The notes under the pieces are model-generated. The model saw only the letters and a list, made by a program, of their open reading frames with translations. It was not told where the DNA came from and ran no database searches. The position numbers were made by a program, and so were the translations under genes. Shown piece by piece: positions 56,307 through 64,000 of a stretch of DNA of 64,000 nt (the stretch's first letter is position 1; each line of letters begins with the position of its first letter). This DNA comes from Viridibacterium sp047600765 (lineage in GTDB: Bacteria > Pseudomonadota > Gammaproteobacteria > Burkholderiales > Rhodocyclaceae), in contig JASGKF010000002.1 of NCBI GenBank assembly GCA_047600765.1, forward strand, positions 1,178,001 to 1,242,000, read 5' to 3'.

Positions 56307-57869
56307 TTACGGAGCGAACACACCGGGACCCGCCGATGTGCTGGTCGGAGTCAGCTTTTCCGTTGTCGTGTTGTCGCCAATCTGGCCGTAACCGTTGCCA
56401 CCCCAGCATTTCACGTCGCCGTTGTTCAGCAGGGCGCATGCGTGGGTTTGGCCCGCAGCGACCGCAATGACACCGCTGAGGTTGAGGGGGGTGGATGGCG
56501 TAGTTACAGGACCGGTTTTGGTGCCATTGCCGATCTGGCCATAGGTGTTGTCGCCCCAGCAACGCACCGTAAGGTCACTCAGCAGCGCACAGTTGAACTC
56601 ATGGCCGCTGGCTATCTGGATGGCGCTGGTAATGCCCTCAACAAGCGTTGCGCCAGTCTGTGCCGGATACGTTGGCCAATTCGACGTCGAGGTCGTGCCC
56701 AGGGCGCCGTTGTTGTTGTCGCCCCAGCAGCGTATGGTGCCGTCAGCCAGTAGTGCGCAGCTGTGGGAATTGCCTACGCTGATTGCGACGACGCCAGACA
56801 ACGTTGCGGTCGTCGTCTTGGTTGGCTGGATTTTGACCAGAAGCGGTGTCGCGCTGTTGGCGGGTGAGCCAAGCGCGGGAACAGTGTCGCTACCGTTGGG
56901 AGTGGTGTAACCGGCACCAAGCTGTCCTAGTGAATTGTTGCCCCAGCAGATGACGGTTGAATCGGCTTTCAGCGCACAGACGTGCCCCGCGGGACCGCTG
57001 CCCGCACCGTTACCCGTCGCAACTCTAGTGACGCCACTTACGCCGGTCACAATGGATGGCACAGAGGAGTTACCAAGTGGGGTGACACCCCAGCAGTACA
57101 CATCACCCGCGGCGACCGCGCAATTGAAGTCCGAGGTGGAGCTCAGTGCTGTTGCTCCTGACAGGTTACTGACTTGCGTGGGCGGAACTTTCGATGTGCT
57201 GACGGAGCCGTTCCCGATGGAGCCTCCACCATTGCTCACGCCCCAACACCAGACCGATCCGCTCCCGGTCAGGGCGCAGGTACGGGCCAGTCCGGCTGTG
57301 ATGGCCACAATGCCGGTGGGGGCGTTGTCGGCGGCGGTGGGGGCTGCTTTGTCGGTAGGCGTGGAGGTGTTGATGCCTAGTTGCCCGACCGTGCCTTGAC
57401 CCCAGCACATGGGGACCAAGCCCGTACGTAGCGCACAGCTATGTCCGCCAGCGGCCGGGTTGGTGGACGCCTTGACTGTCACCGCCAGCCACTGCCGGGT
57501 GGCCACAGGTGCGGCACTCGACAAGGAAGAACTGACGCTCGACGCGACCGAGCTTGAGGCCGCGCTGCTCGAAGCGACGCTGCTGCTGGATGAGGCTGCG
57601 CTGCTCGCGACCGAGCTTGAGCTGCTTGCTGCCGAGCTGCTTGAAGAGGCGGCTGGCGACGAGCTCGACGATGAGGATGCGACAGAGGCGCTGCTGGAAG
57701 AGCTGCTGGCCGGAGTGCCGCCACCTCCGGAGCCCGTGCTGGATGTGGCCCCGGGTGCGGCTGTACCCACTGCGACACCGCCCCCGCCGCCGCCTCCACC
57801 ACAGGCAGCCAGTGCAGCGCCGAAAGCCAGAATCAGTCCGAAGCGGGACAGAGTATTGGCAGATTGCAT
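56307..57869 (-). CDS. RCC1-repeat lipoprotein with poly-Ser linker
   Basis: 520 residues. Lipoprotein signal peptide MQSANTLSRFGLILAFGAAL with lipobox LAAC followed by poly-Gly. Residues ~45-120 are an almost pure Ser/Ala linker. From ~130 to the end, about seven RCC1/BNR-like beta-propeller blades carry the hallmark HSCALxxxxxVxCWGxxxxGQLG (for example HSCALLADGTIRCWGDNNNG and NCALLSDLTVRCWGDNTYGQ), each with a Cys pair that could form a disulfide. A secreted propeller on a flexible stalk suits surface binding. Partner unknown. Confidence 0.87.
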   Translation of the reverse strand: MQSANTLSRFGLILAFGAALAACGGGGGGGGVAVGTAAPGATSSTGSGGGGTPASSSSSSASVASSSSSSSPAASSSSSAASSSSSVASSAASSSSSVASSSAASSSVASSVSSSLSSAAPVATRQWLAVTVKASTNPAAGGHSCALRTGLVPMCWGQGTVGQLGINTSTPTDKAAPTAADNAPTGIVAITAGLARTCALTGSGSVWCWGVSNGGGSIGNGSVSTSKVPPTQVSNLSGATALSSTSDFNCAVAAGDVYCWGVTPLGNSSVPSIVTGVSGVTRVATGNGAGSGPAGHVCALKADSTVICWGNNSLGQLGAGYTTPNGSDTVPALGSPANSATPLLVKIQPTKTTTATLSGVVAISVGNSHSCALLADGTIRCWGDNNNGALGTTSTSNWPTYPAQTGATLVEGITSAIQIASGHEFNCALLSDLTVRCWGDNTYGQIGNGTKTGPVTTPSTPLNLSGVIAVAAGQTHACALLNNGDVKCWGGNGYGQIGDNTTTEKLTPTSTSAGPGVFAP

Positions 57870-58228
57870 GTCGATCTCTCTTGCTTTTGTAAGTGCCGGG
57901 ATTGTGGCAGTGCGTTTTGAAAGCCGCTAGGGGCGTTCTGGCTTCAATGGCGGGATTTTCGACGTGCGGAGGCTGGTTTGTCGGACAGACGGGGTGCGGA
58001 CGTGTGTCGAACCGCGCGCTGCGGCCCATCCGGGCACCGCTTGGCACGGGACATGCAGCTACAATGCGCGCTCACCGCCCTTTATGTTGCAGCGTGGCAT
58101 TTTTCCGCTTTCCGGGGGCGCTCTCTGGGTACCATGCCCCGGCTGTGGTGCCCGATAGCCGGGCTTCTGCGCGAGGCAGATGTCGGTTCATCGCGTTTCC
58201 ATCCTGAATTGCTTGCTGGAGGTTGATC
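57870..58228. other. regulatory region upstream of the EPS operon
   Basis: 359 bases without a gene. It contains the sigma-54 site at 58042-58057, the short palindrome TGTCGGACA (57979-57987) upstream that could be part of an activator site, and a 7-bp hairpin in the leader (CCCGGCT 58138-58144 with AGCCGGG 58157-58163). The RCC1 gene on the other strand must have its promoter here too; a sigma-70 pair was not found. Confidence 0.6.
58042..58057 (+). promoter_or_regulatory. sigma-54 -24/-12 promoter of the XrtA exopolysaccharide operon
   Basis: TGGCAC (58042-58047), spacer GGGAC, ATGCA (58053-58057). One mismatch to TGGCAC-N5-TTGCA. About 170 bases before the first gene. In PEP-CTERM systems the linked PrsK/PrsR pair activates sigma-54 promoters, which fits. 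Confidence 0.72.
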
Positions 58229-58846
58229 ATGTTTCGCACATTGAATCTGATGCGCATTCCGGGGGCGCTGCTGATTGCAGTCGCTCTGGTTGTCGCGGGT
58301 TGCAGCGGGCTGCCGCAAGCTCCGGCCGTCGCCTCGTCGGCGGATTACAACTATGTCATTGGGCCGGGTGACTCTCTCAACATCGTTGTCTGGCGCAATC
58401 CGGAACTGTCGATGAATGTGCCGGTGCGTCCGGACGGTCGCATCACGACGCCGCTGGTGGAAGACCTGCAGGCCAGTGGTAAAAGCGCCAAGGCGCTGGC
58501 TCGCGATATTGAGAAGCAACTCTCCAATTACATCCGCGATCCGGTCGTGACCGTCATCGTGACCAGCTTCGTGGGTGCTTACAGCGAGCAGATCCGCGTC
58601 GTTGGTGAGGCCTCGAAGCCGCAGGTACTGTCGTATCGCCAGAACATGACCTTGCTCGACGTGATGATCGCCGTCGGTGGCCTGACGCAGTTCGCTGACG
58701 GCAACAACGCGACCATCTTGCGTACGGCTGAAGGCAACAAGCAGTACCGGGTGCGTCTGAAGGACTTGCTGAAGCGTGGCGATGTGTCTGCCAACGTGGA
58801 AGTGAAGCCGGGTGATGTGCTGGTGATCCCTGAAAGCTGGTTCTGA
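58229..58846 (+). CDS. XrtA-system polysaccharide export lipoprotein (Wza/EpsA-like)
   Basis: 205 residues from the ATG at 58229, with GGAGG 6 bases upstream. Signal peptide with lipobox VVAGC makes it an outer-membrane-anchored lipoprotein. Poly_export domain (YVIGPGDSLNIVVWRNPELS, VRPDGRITTPLVEDLQASGK) and SLBB domain (IRVVGEASKPQVLSYRQNMT, then DVMIAVGGLTQFADGNNATI, VKPGDVLVIPESW). Shorter than Wza because it lacks the C-terminal barrel helix, as usual for XrtA loci. First gene of the EPS operon. Confidence 0.93.
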   Translation: MFRTLNLMRIPGALLIAVALVVAGCSGLPQAPAVASSADYNYVIGPGDSLNIVVWRNPELSMNVPVRPDGRITTPLVEDLQASGKSAKALARDIEKQLSNYIRDPVVTVIVTSFVGAYSEQIRVVGEASKPQVLSYRQNMTLLDVMIAVGGLTQFADGNNATILRTAEGNKQYRVRLKDLLKRGDVSANVEVKPGDVLVIPESWF

Positions 58847-58887
58847 CCACCGGCTGCATGCCGTCGTGAGTCCGTCGAGAGATCTGA

Positions 58888-60426
58888 ATGGATGAGTTGA
58901 TCAGAAAGCTGGTGGGTTTCGCCCGGGGTGCTTGGCGTTACCGCTGGTGGGGCATGTTGCTGGCCTGGGTAGCCGGCATTGCGGGTGCCGTGGGTGTGTA
59001 CCTGTTGCCAGACAAATATGAGGCATCGGCGCGTATCTATGTGGATACGCAATCCGTGCTGGCGCCGCTGATGGCGGGGCTGACCGTGCCCAACGACGTC
59101 AATCAGCAGGTGACGATGCTGTCAAAAACGCTGATCAGCCGTCCCAACGTCGAGAAACTGATCCGCATGGCGGACCTGGATCTCAATGCCAAAACGAAGA
59201 ACCAGCGTGAAGAGCTGGTCGATCGTGTGACCAAGACCTTGAAGATCAGCAGCGTTGGCAAAGACAACCTGTACACGATCTCGTACATGGATGAGAAGCC
59301 GGATCGCGCCAAGCGCACCGTGCAGTCGCTGGTGTCGATCTTCATCGAGTCAGGTCTGGGTGACAAGCGCAAGGATACGGAGTCGGCGCGTCGCTTCATC
59401 GAAGATCAGATCAAGAATTACGCTGACAAGCTGGACGAAGCCGAGACCCGTTTGAAGGAGTTCAAACTCAAGAACCTGGCTTTGCTGGGTGACTCTGCCA
59501 AGGACACGATAGGCACGATGCGTGAGATCGGCGATCGTCTGCGTCAGGCCCAGCTGGAGCTGCGTGAGGCTGAAAACTCGCGTGATGCGATCAAGAAGCA
59601 GTTGGCGGGCGAGCATCCGGGTGGGGCCAGCAGCGAGCCCGACAAGCCGAGCACGCCGGAACTGGATAGCCGTATCGATAGCCTCAAGAAACAGCTGGAC
59701 GATCTGCTGCGCAACTACACGGACAAGCATCCGGATGTTCAGGGTACCCGCCGCGTGCTGGCTGAGCTGGAGCGTCAGCGTGCTGACGAGATCAAGGCCA
59801 AGAAGGCTGCTGCGACATCGACTACCGGGGTGAATGCAACCAATCCGGTGTATCAGCAACTGAAAATCTCGCTGACCGATGCAGAAGCGCGCGTGGCGCA
59901 GCTGAAGACGCGTGCGGGTGAGTATTCGGCTCGTTCGACACAGGCGCAGGAAATGATGCGCATGGCGCCGCAGATCGAGCAGGAGCTGGCTCAGCTCAAT
60001 CGTGACTACGAGATCCACAAGAAAGAATACGACCAGCTCGTCGGGCGCCGCGAGTCGGCCAACATGTCGGCGCAGATGGAGTCGGTCGCAGGTGTGGCGG
60101 ACTTTCGCCTGATCGATCCGCCTTCCGTGCCGAGCAAGCCGTCTGCGCCCAACCGCATCATGCTGATGCCCATTGTGGGATTCCTTGCGTTGGGTGTGGG
60201 GCTGGTGCTGTCCATCCTGCTGGATCAGATCCGTCCGGCATTCTTCGACAGTCGCGTGCTGCGTGAAACAACAGGATTGCCCATTCTGGGTTCGGTGTCG
60301 GTAACGCCGAGCCCGGACCGCAAGCAGCGTGAGCGTCGTGCGAAGTGGTTGTTCATGGGGGCGACGGCATCCTTGCTATCGCTGCATATGGGTTTGACCG
60401 TCGTGATGATCTGGCTTGGCCGTTAG
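58888..60426 (+). CDS. XrtA-system polysaccharide chain length determinant
   Basis: 512 residues. Wzz domain with an N-terminal helix (GMLLAWVAGIAGAVGVYLLP), the large periplasmic coiled-coil arm (~residues 90-400, Glu/Lys/Leu-rich; LKEFKLKNLALLG, SLKKQLDDLLRNYTDKHPDV), a second helix near 430 (IMLMPIVGFLALGVGLVLSI) and a short cytoplasmic end followed by a third helix (FMGATASLLSLHMGLTVVMI). PCP family; sets EPS chain length together with the kinase that follows. The gap to the kinase is 9 bases. Confidence 0.93.
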   Translation: MDELIRKLVGFARGAWRYRWWGMLLAWVAGIAGAVGVYLLPDKYEASARIYVDTQSVLAPLMAGLTVPNDVNQQVTMLSKTLISRPNVEKLIRMADLDLNAKTKNQREELVDRVTKTLKISSVGKDNLYTISYMDEKPDRAKRTVQSLVSIFIESGLGDKRKDTESARRFIEDQIKNYADKLDEAETRLKEFKLKNLALLGDSAKDTIGTMREIGDRLRQAQLELREAENSRDAIKKQLAGEHPGGASSEPDKPSTPELDSRIDSLKKQLDDLLRNYTDKHPDVQGTRRVLAELERQRADEIKAKKAAATSTTGVNATNPVYQQLKISLTDAEARVAQLKTRAGEYSARSTQAQEMMRMAPQIEQELAQLNRDYEIHKKEYDQLVGRRESANMSAQMESVAGVADFRLIDPPSVPSKPSAPNRIMLMPIVGFLALGVGLVLSILLDQIRPAFFDSRVLRETTGLPILGSVSVTPSPDRKQRERRAKWLFMGATASLLSLHMGLTVVMIWLGR

Positions 60427-60435
60427 GAGCGTCGA

Positions 60436-61392
60436 GTGAGTCTGATTGAAAAAGCGGTCGAACGTCTCGACCAACTCAAGCGTGCTGGTGTCACGCCGCC
60501 TCCGGATGTCGGTGCTGTGGCCGCCGAGGCGCCGCGTAATGTGCCGGCCGCTCCGCAGCCTGCCGCTGCCGCGCCTGCTGTGCAGCCCCAGTCGGCGCCT
60601 GTTGTCGATGCTGACATGGCGAACCGCGCGAGCGCGCAGAGCAAGTCCATCACGATCGACCTGGCTCGGCTTGGCGCCATGGGCATGGTCAGTCCGCTCA
60701 ATACGCGGTCGATGATTGCCGAGGAATATCGCGTCATCAAACGTCCGCTGCTGCGCAACGCCGCGGAGCCCACCAGTGGCGCGCATCGCAACCTCATCAT
60801 GGTGACCAGCTCGGTGCCGGGCGAGGGCAAGAGCTTCAGCTCGATCAATCTCGCCATCAGCATGGCCATGGAGCTCGACCGCACCGTGTTGCTGGTCGAT
60901 GCCGACGTCTCGCGCCCTTCGGTGCTCAACCACCTTGGCCTGCCACCTGCGCCGGGCCTGATGGATGTGCTGCTGTTGACGGATCGTTCGGTGGATCTGC
61001 CGGACGTGATGCTGCGAACGAACATCGAGAAGCTGAGCATTTTGCCGGCAGGTATGCCGCACCAGCGCGCTACCGAATTCCTTGCCAGCGATGCCATGGT
61101 CAAGCTGGTCGACGAACTGGCTACGCGCTATCCGGACCGTATCATCGTGTTTGATTCGCCCCCCTTGCTGATGACCACGGAAGCCCGTGTGCTCGCCAAT
61201 CACATGGGGCAGGTCGTCATCGTTGTCGAAGCGGGACGTACGACCCAGTCCATGGTGCGTCAGGCGCTCGCGACCATCGAGCAATGCCCGTTGCGCATGA
61301 TGCTGCTCAACAAGACGCGGGACATCGGGCCTGGCGGCTACTACGGCTATTACTCGCCCTATGGTTACGGTAGCCAAGAGCGTGAGCACTGA
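60436..61392 (+). CDS. XrtA-associated tyrosine autokinase (Wzc/CapB type)
   Basis: 318 residues, GTG start at 60436 with AGGAG upstream. BY-kinase: Walker A SSVPGEGKSFSSINLAI near residue 130, Walker A' LLVDADVSRPSVLNH, Walker B RIIVFDSPPLLMT. The C-terminus is a tyrosine cluster (GGYYGYYSPYGYG), the autophosphorylated tail that switches chain-length control. The first ~60 residues are a Pro/Ala-rich linker. Overlaps the next gene by a few bases. Confidence 0.94.
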   Translation: MSLIEKAVERLDQLKRAGVTPPPDVGAVAAEAPRNVPAAPQPAAAAPAVQPQSAPVVDADMANRASAQSKSITIDLARLGAMGMVSPLNTRSMIAEEYRVIKRPLLRNAAEPTSGAHRNLIMVTSSVPGEGKSFSSINLAISMAMELDRTVLLVDADVSRPSVLNHLGLPPAPGLMDVLLLTDRSVDLPDVMLRTNIEKLSILPAGMPHQRATEFLASDAMVKLVDELATRYPDRIIVFDSPPLLMTTEARVLANHMGQVVIVVEAGRTTQSMVRQALATIEQCPLRMMLLNKTRDIGPGGYYGYYSPYGYGSQEREH

Positions 61393-62938
61393 GCATCGAC
61401 GTGCTGCGCGAGGGATGCTGGCGCTGGCAATGTTGCTGACGCCGACGGCGCTCGTGCATGCGCAGTGGCGCACCACGACCGGCATCGATCTTGGTGAGAC
61501 CTACTCTGATAACGTCAATCGCCAGTCGCCTTCACGTGCGCAGGAGAACTGGGGCACGGAGATTTCGCCCTGGCTGCGTGGAGCAGGGCAGAGCGCACGT
61601 CTGACAGGATCGCTGGATCTGCGCGTGCAGAACTGGATCAATTCCAACACGGCCAATCGCAGCGCCTTGCGTGGCAGTACGAACGGTACGCTCGCGCTTA
61701 TAGAAGATCATCTGGACGTGGATGGCGGGGCGAGCCGGGATCGTCAGCAGGTGTCGCAGTTTGCGGCGCCTGATGCGAGCTATGCCGCGCCATCCAACAG
61801 TACGGAAGTGACGCGCACCTGGGTGTCGCCGGCGTTGTACACACGCTTTGGCAATGCGGGCTACGCGGCTGCGCGCTACCGTTTCGAGAATGTCGACTCC
61901 GAGCGCACCGAGCTTTCGGGGCAGAACAGTACGGCCACACTGGATATCGCCAACGGTGCCGCTTTCGGTCGTCTGGGCTGGGGGTTTTCCGGGCGTCACT
62001 ACAGCACTACGGCCAAGGCGACGCAGGCGACCAGCAGCGACAGCTACAACGGCAGTCTTACCTATGCCGTGACGCCCGAAATGACAGCTACGCTGTTTGG
62101 CGGACAGGAATTCAACGATTACGCCGGTGGCCAGCGTCAGCACACCTGGAACTGGGGTGCTGGTTTGAAGTGGCAGCCCACCGAGCGCACCACCCTGAAC
62201 GCGCAAACCACCAAGCGGTTTTTCGGGCGGGGATTCTCGTATGGCGTAAGCCAGCGCTGGCGCCGTTCGGTGTTCGACTGGAGTTATGAGCGCGACGTGA
62301 ACTCCTTCTCCAACACGGCCGCGACAAACGGGTTGGCAGTGAATCCTGAGGTCTATACCGTTTACTTTGCCCAGTACCAGGCGGCGTTGGCCAAGGTGTC
62401 CAGCTCGGTGACGGATCCTGTGCAGAAGGAACTGCTGGCCCTGCTGATCCTGCAAGGGGAGGGAGTGCCTGTCTTTGTGGCCAATACCAAGGGCTATCTG
62501 TCCAGCCAGACCTACACGGACAAGCGCATGCGCCTTTCCTGGCGCCTGGAAGGGCAGCGTAACCTGATCAGTCTGTCGGGCTATACGTCGGATCGCGAGA
62601 CCCTGACGCAACAGATCCTGACGAGTTCGGCCACGGGATCATCCGATGATCTGATCCAGTTCTCGCGCGTCAAGCAACGAGGCTGGAATGTCGACTGGCG
62701 TCATGACCTGTCAGCCCGGACTTCAACGGGGTTGCGCTATGGCTATACCGATACCAGCGGTTACGCCAACAACGGTGCGCGGACGACGACCCACGTATCG
62801 ACCTGGGGGCTGTCGCTGTCGAACAGACTGGGCGTCAACACGACGGGCATCCTGGGCTACACCCACACTCAATCGCGGGGGGCGAACGCGGACTATCGCG
62901 AAAACGCCATTTCCGCGACGCTCAGTCATCGCTTTTGA
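61382..62938 (+). CDS. XrtA/PEP-CTERM system outer membrane protein (TIGR03016-like)
   Basis: About 518 residues if GTG at 61382 is the start (STEHRRAARGMLALAMLLTP signal peptide); ATG 61361 or ATG 61415 are alternatives and the SD sequence does not settle it. The mature protein begins QWRTTTGIDLGETYSDNVN and is made of alternating beta-strands with aromatic girdles ending in SATLSHRF, a classic outer-membrane barrel C-terminus (final Phe). This is the porin-like protein of XrtA EPS operons, probably part of the export path. It overlaps the kinase by about 10 bases. Confidence 0.88.
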   Translation: MSTEHRRAARGMLALAMLLTPTALVHAQWRTTTGIDLGETYSDNVNRQSPSRAQENWGTEISPWLRGAGQSARLTGSLDLRVQNWINSNTANRSALRGSTNGTLALIEDHLDVDGGASRDRQQVSQFAAPDASYAAPSNSTEVTRTWVSPALYTRFGNAGYAAARYRFENVDSERTELSGQNSTATLDIANGAAFGRLGWGFSGRHYSTTAKATQATSSDSYNGSLTYAVTPEMTATLFGGQEFNDYAGGQRQHTWNWGAGLKWQPTERTTLNAQTTKRFFGRGFSYGVSQRWRRSVFDWSYERDVNSFSNTAATNGLAVNPEVYTVYFAQYQAALAKVSSSVTDPVQKELLALLILQGEGVPVFVANTKGYLSSQTYTDKRMRLSWRLEGQRNLISLSGYTSDRETLTQQILTSSATGSSDDLIQFSRVKQRGWNVDWRHDLSARTSTGLRYGYTDTSGYANNGARTTTHVSTWGLSLSNRLGVNTTGILGYTHTQSRGANADYRENAISATLSHRF

Positions 62939-62991
62939 GGATGACCGCATGAAACCATCCATCCGCAATCTGGCTGTCACGAGGGGCTGTC

Positions 62992-64000
62992 ATGTATGAG
63001 TCGTTCTATGGCCTGAGCGGCCGGCCGTTCCAGCTCAATCCTGACCCGGCTTTCTATTACGGCAGCCGCGGGCACCGCCGTGCGATGGCTTACCTCGAGT
63101 ACGGCCTGCACCAGAACGAGGGCTTCATCGTCATCACCGGCGAGGTGGGAGCGGGCAAGACCACGCTGGTGCGCAGCCTGTTGCAGAAACTGGAGCAGAC
63201 CAAGGTGGTGGCCGCGCATCTCGTCAGCACGCAGCTTGATGCGGATGACATCCTGCGTCTGGTGGCGGCTTCGTTTGGCATCCCGTCCAAGGGGCTGGAG
63301 AAGGCCGACGTGCTGCTGGCGCTGGAGGCCTTCCTGGTTTCGGTGACGGCTTCGGGCAAGCGTGCGCTGCTGATCGTCGACGAAGCGCAGAACCTGACGC
63401 CGCACGCGGTGGAAGAGCTGCGCATGCTGTCGAACTTCCAGCTTGAAGACCATGCACTGCTGCAGAGCTTCCTGGTGGGTCAGCCGGAATTCCGCGACAC
63501 CATGCAGAGCCCGCACATGTCGCAGCTGCGCCAGCGTGTCATCGCGACCTATCACCTCGGCCCGATGGATGCCGATGAGACCAGGGCCTATATCGAACAC
63601 CGCCTGAAGCACGTGAACTGGGCGGGCGATCCGCGCATCGAGCCGTCCGCTTTCGCGATGATCCATAGCTTCACGGGTGGTGTGCCGCGCAAGATCAACA
63701 CGCTTTGCGACCGTCTGCTGCTGGCAGGCTTCCTGACGGAAAGCCATGTGCTGGCCGAGGCCCAGGTCAACGAGGTCATCCGCGAGATCCGCGAAGAAGC
63801 GCCGGAGCGTGAGAGCGCTCAGCATGCCATGCCGCCCCTGCAGGCCAACCGCGCACCGCTGCCTTCGCATGCCGCGGCAGCCGATGCACTGTCAGGGCTG
63901 GGCCGCATCGACCCGCAGAGTGTGCTGGGCGACCCTGGCCTGTTGCGTCTGATGGCGGATGCGGCTGCGGGCTTTCAGGCATCCCGTCTCGAAGAGCGCG
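62992..64000 (+). CDS. XrtA-associated ATPase (ExeA/TIGR03015-like), cut by window edge
   Basis: At least 336 residues; continues past 64000. MYESFYGLSGRPFQLNPDPA start, Walker A GEVGAGKTTLVRSLL near residue 50, Walker B ALLIVDEAQNLTPHAVEELR near 125, sensor segment QPEFRDTM and arginine finger region PMDADETRAYIEHRLKHV; AAA+ ATPase of the ExeA/general-secretion-A type found in XrtA/PEP-CTERM EPS operons. Its function there is unknown. 53 bases from the outer-membrane protein gene. Confidence 0.92.
   Translation, partial: MYESFYGLSGRPFQLNPDPAFYYGSRGHRRAMAYLEYGLHQNEGFIVITGEVGAGKTTLVRSLLQKLEQTKVVAAHLVSTQLDADDILRLVAASFGIPSKGLEKADVLLALEAFLVSVTASGKRALLIVDEAQNLTPHAVEELRMLSNFQLEDHALLQSFLVGQPEFRDTMQSPHMSQLRQRVIATYHLGPMDADETRAYIEHRLKHVNWAGDPRIEPSAFAMIHSFTGGVPRKINTLCDRLLLAGFLTESHVLAEAQVNEVIREIREEAPERESAQHAMPPLQANRAPLPSHAAAADALSGLGRIDPQSVLGDPGLLRLMADAAAGFQASRLEER

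Noticed and set aside
57880..57898. Sigma-54 element before the RCC1 lipoprotein gene
   Set aside because: CGGCAC is one base from TGGCAC, but the GC of the -12 box is off by one position, so spacing is wrong.
58041..58065. Sigma-70 pair TTGGCA ... TACAAT before the EPS operon
   Set aside because: Spacing is only 13 bases; the overlapping TGGCAC-N5-ATGCA fits sigma-54 better.

Overview
The window looks like chromosomal DNA of a high-GC betaproteobacterium, most likely Rhodocyclales (my inference). Three things point there: a pilB-pilC-pilD block next to a CcsA-like gene and ffh, cytochrome c4 divergent from engB with hemB following, and an exosortase-A (XrtA/PEP-CTERM) exopolysaccharide operon. 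No insertion sequence, prophage, CRISPR array, tRNA or rRNA gene was seen.

Layout. 1-20 kb is housekeeping: aspS (cut by the left edge), a DUF502 membrane protein, an FmdB zinc ribbon, pilD-pilC-pilB, a cytochrome-c assembly protein, ffh, a putative Na+/H+ antiporter, a DUF455 ferritin-like protein, cytochrome c4, engB, hemB, a lipoprotein, a biotin-linked stretch (pyrimidine nucleotidase, bioC, an ion transporter, bioB), comF and trmL. 19.1-40.4 kb is one accessory operon on the minus strand. In transcription order it encodes a GAF-HlyD fusion, a PqqD-like/M50 peptidase/HlyD fusion, a short SecA-like ATPase, a periplasmic adaptor, a giant surface protein of about 4375 residues (DUF4347 plus more than 30 cadherin/VCBS-like repeats) and a membrane diguanylate cyclase. 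I read this as a dedicated export and c-di-GMP control system for a giant adhesin; it is the best candidate here for a poorly described system.

40.7-45.8 kb is a hexuronate catabolic cluster (kdgK, an unknown secreted protein, uxaB, uxaA). 46-55 kb holds ETF-ubiquinone oxidoreductase, a TesA-like esterase divergent from a YbbA-like ABC ATPase, a fumarylacetoacetate-hydrolase family enzyme, a GIDE-like/LemA pair, an HDOD protein, an AcuI/YhdH-type reductase and a response regulator with a degenerate GGDEF domain. 55.3-64 kb is the PEP-CTERM/XrtA region: a PEP-CTERM protein, an RCC1-repeat lipoprotein, then export protein, chain-length determinant, tyrosine autokinase, outer-membrane protein and ATPase (cut by the right edge). 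Matching sigma-54 -24/-12 elements precede both the PEP-CTERM gene and the EPS operon.

Data quality. Six apparent +1 frameshifts interrupt three otherwise intact genes: four in the giant gene, one in uxaB, one in the response regulator. At all six, removing one A from GTNGAAC to leave GTNGAC restores the frame. This looks more like a context-specific base-calling or consensus artefact than gene decay.
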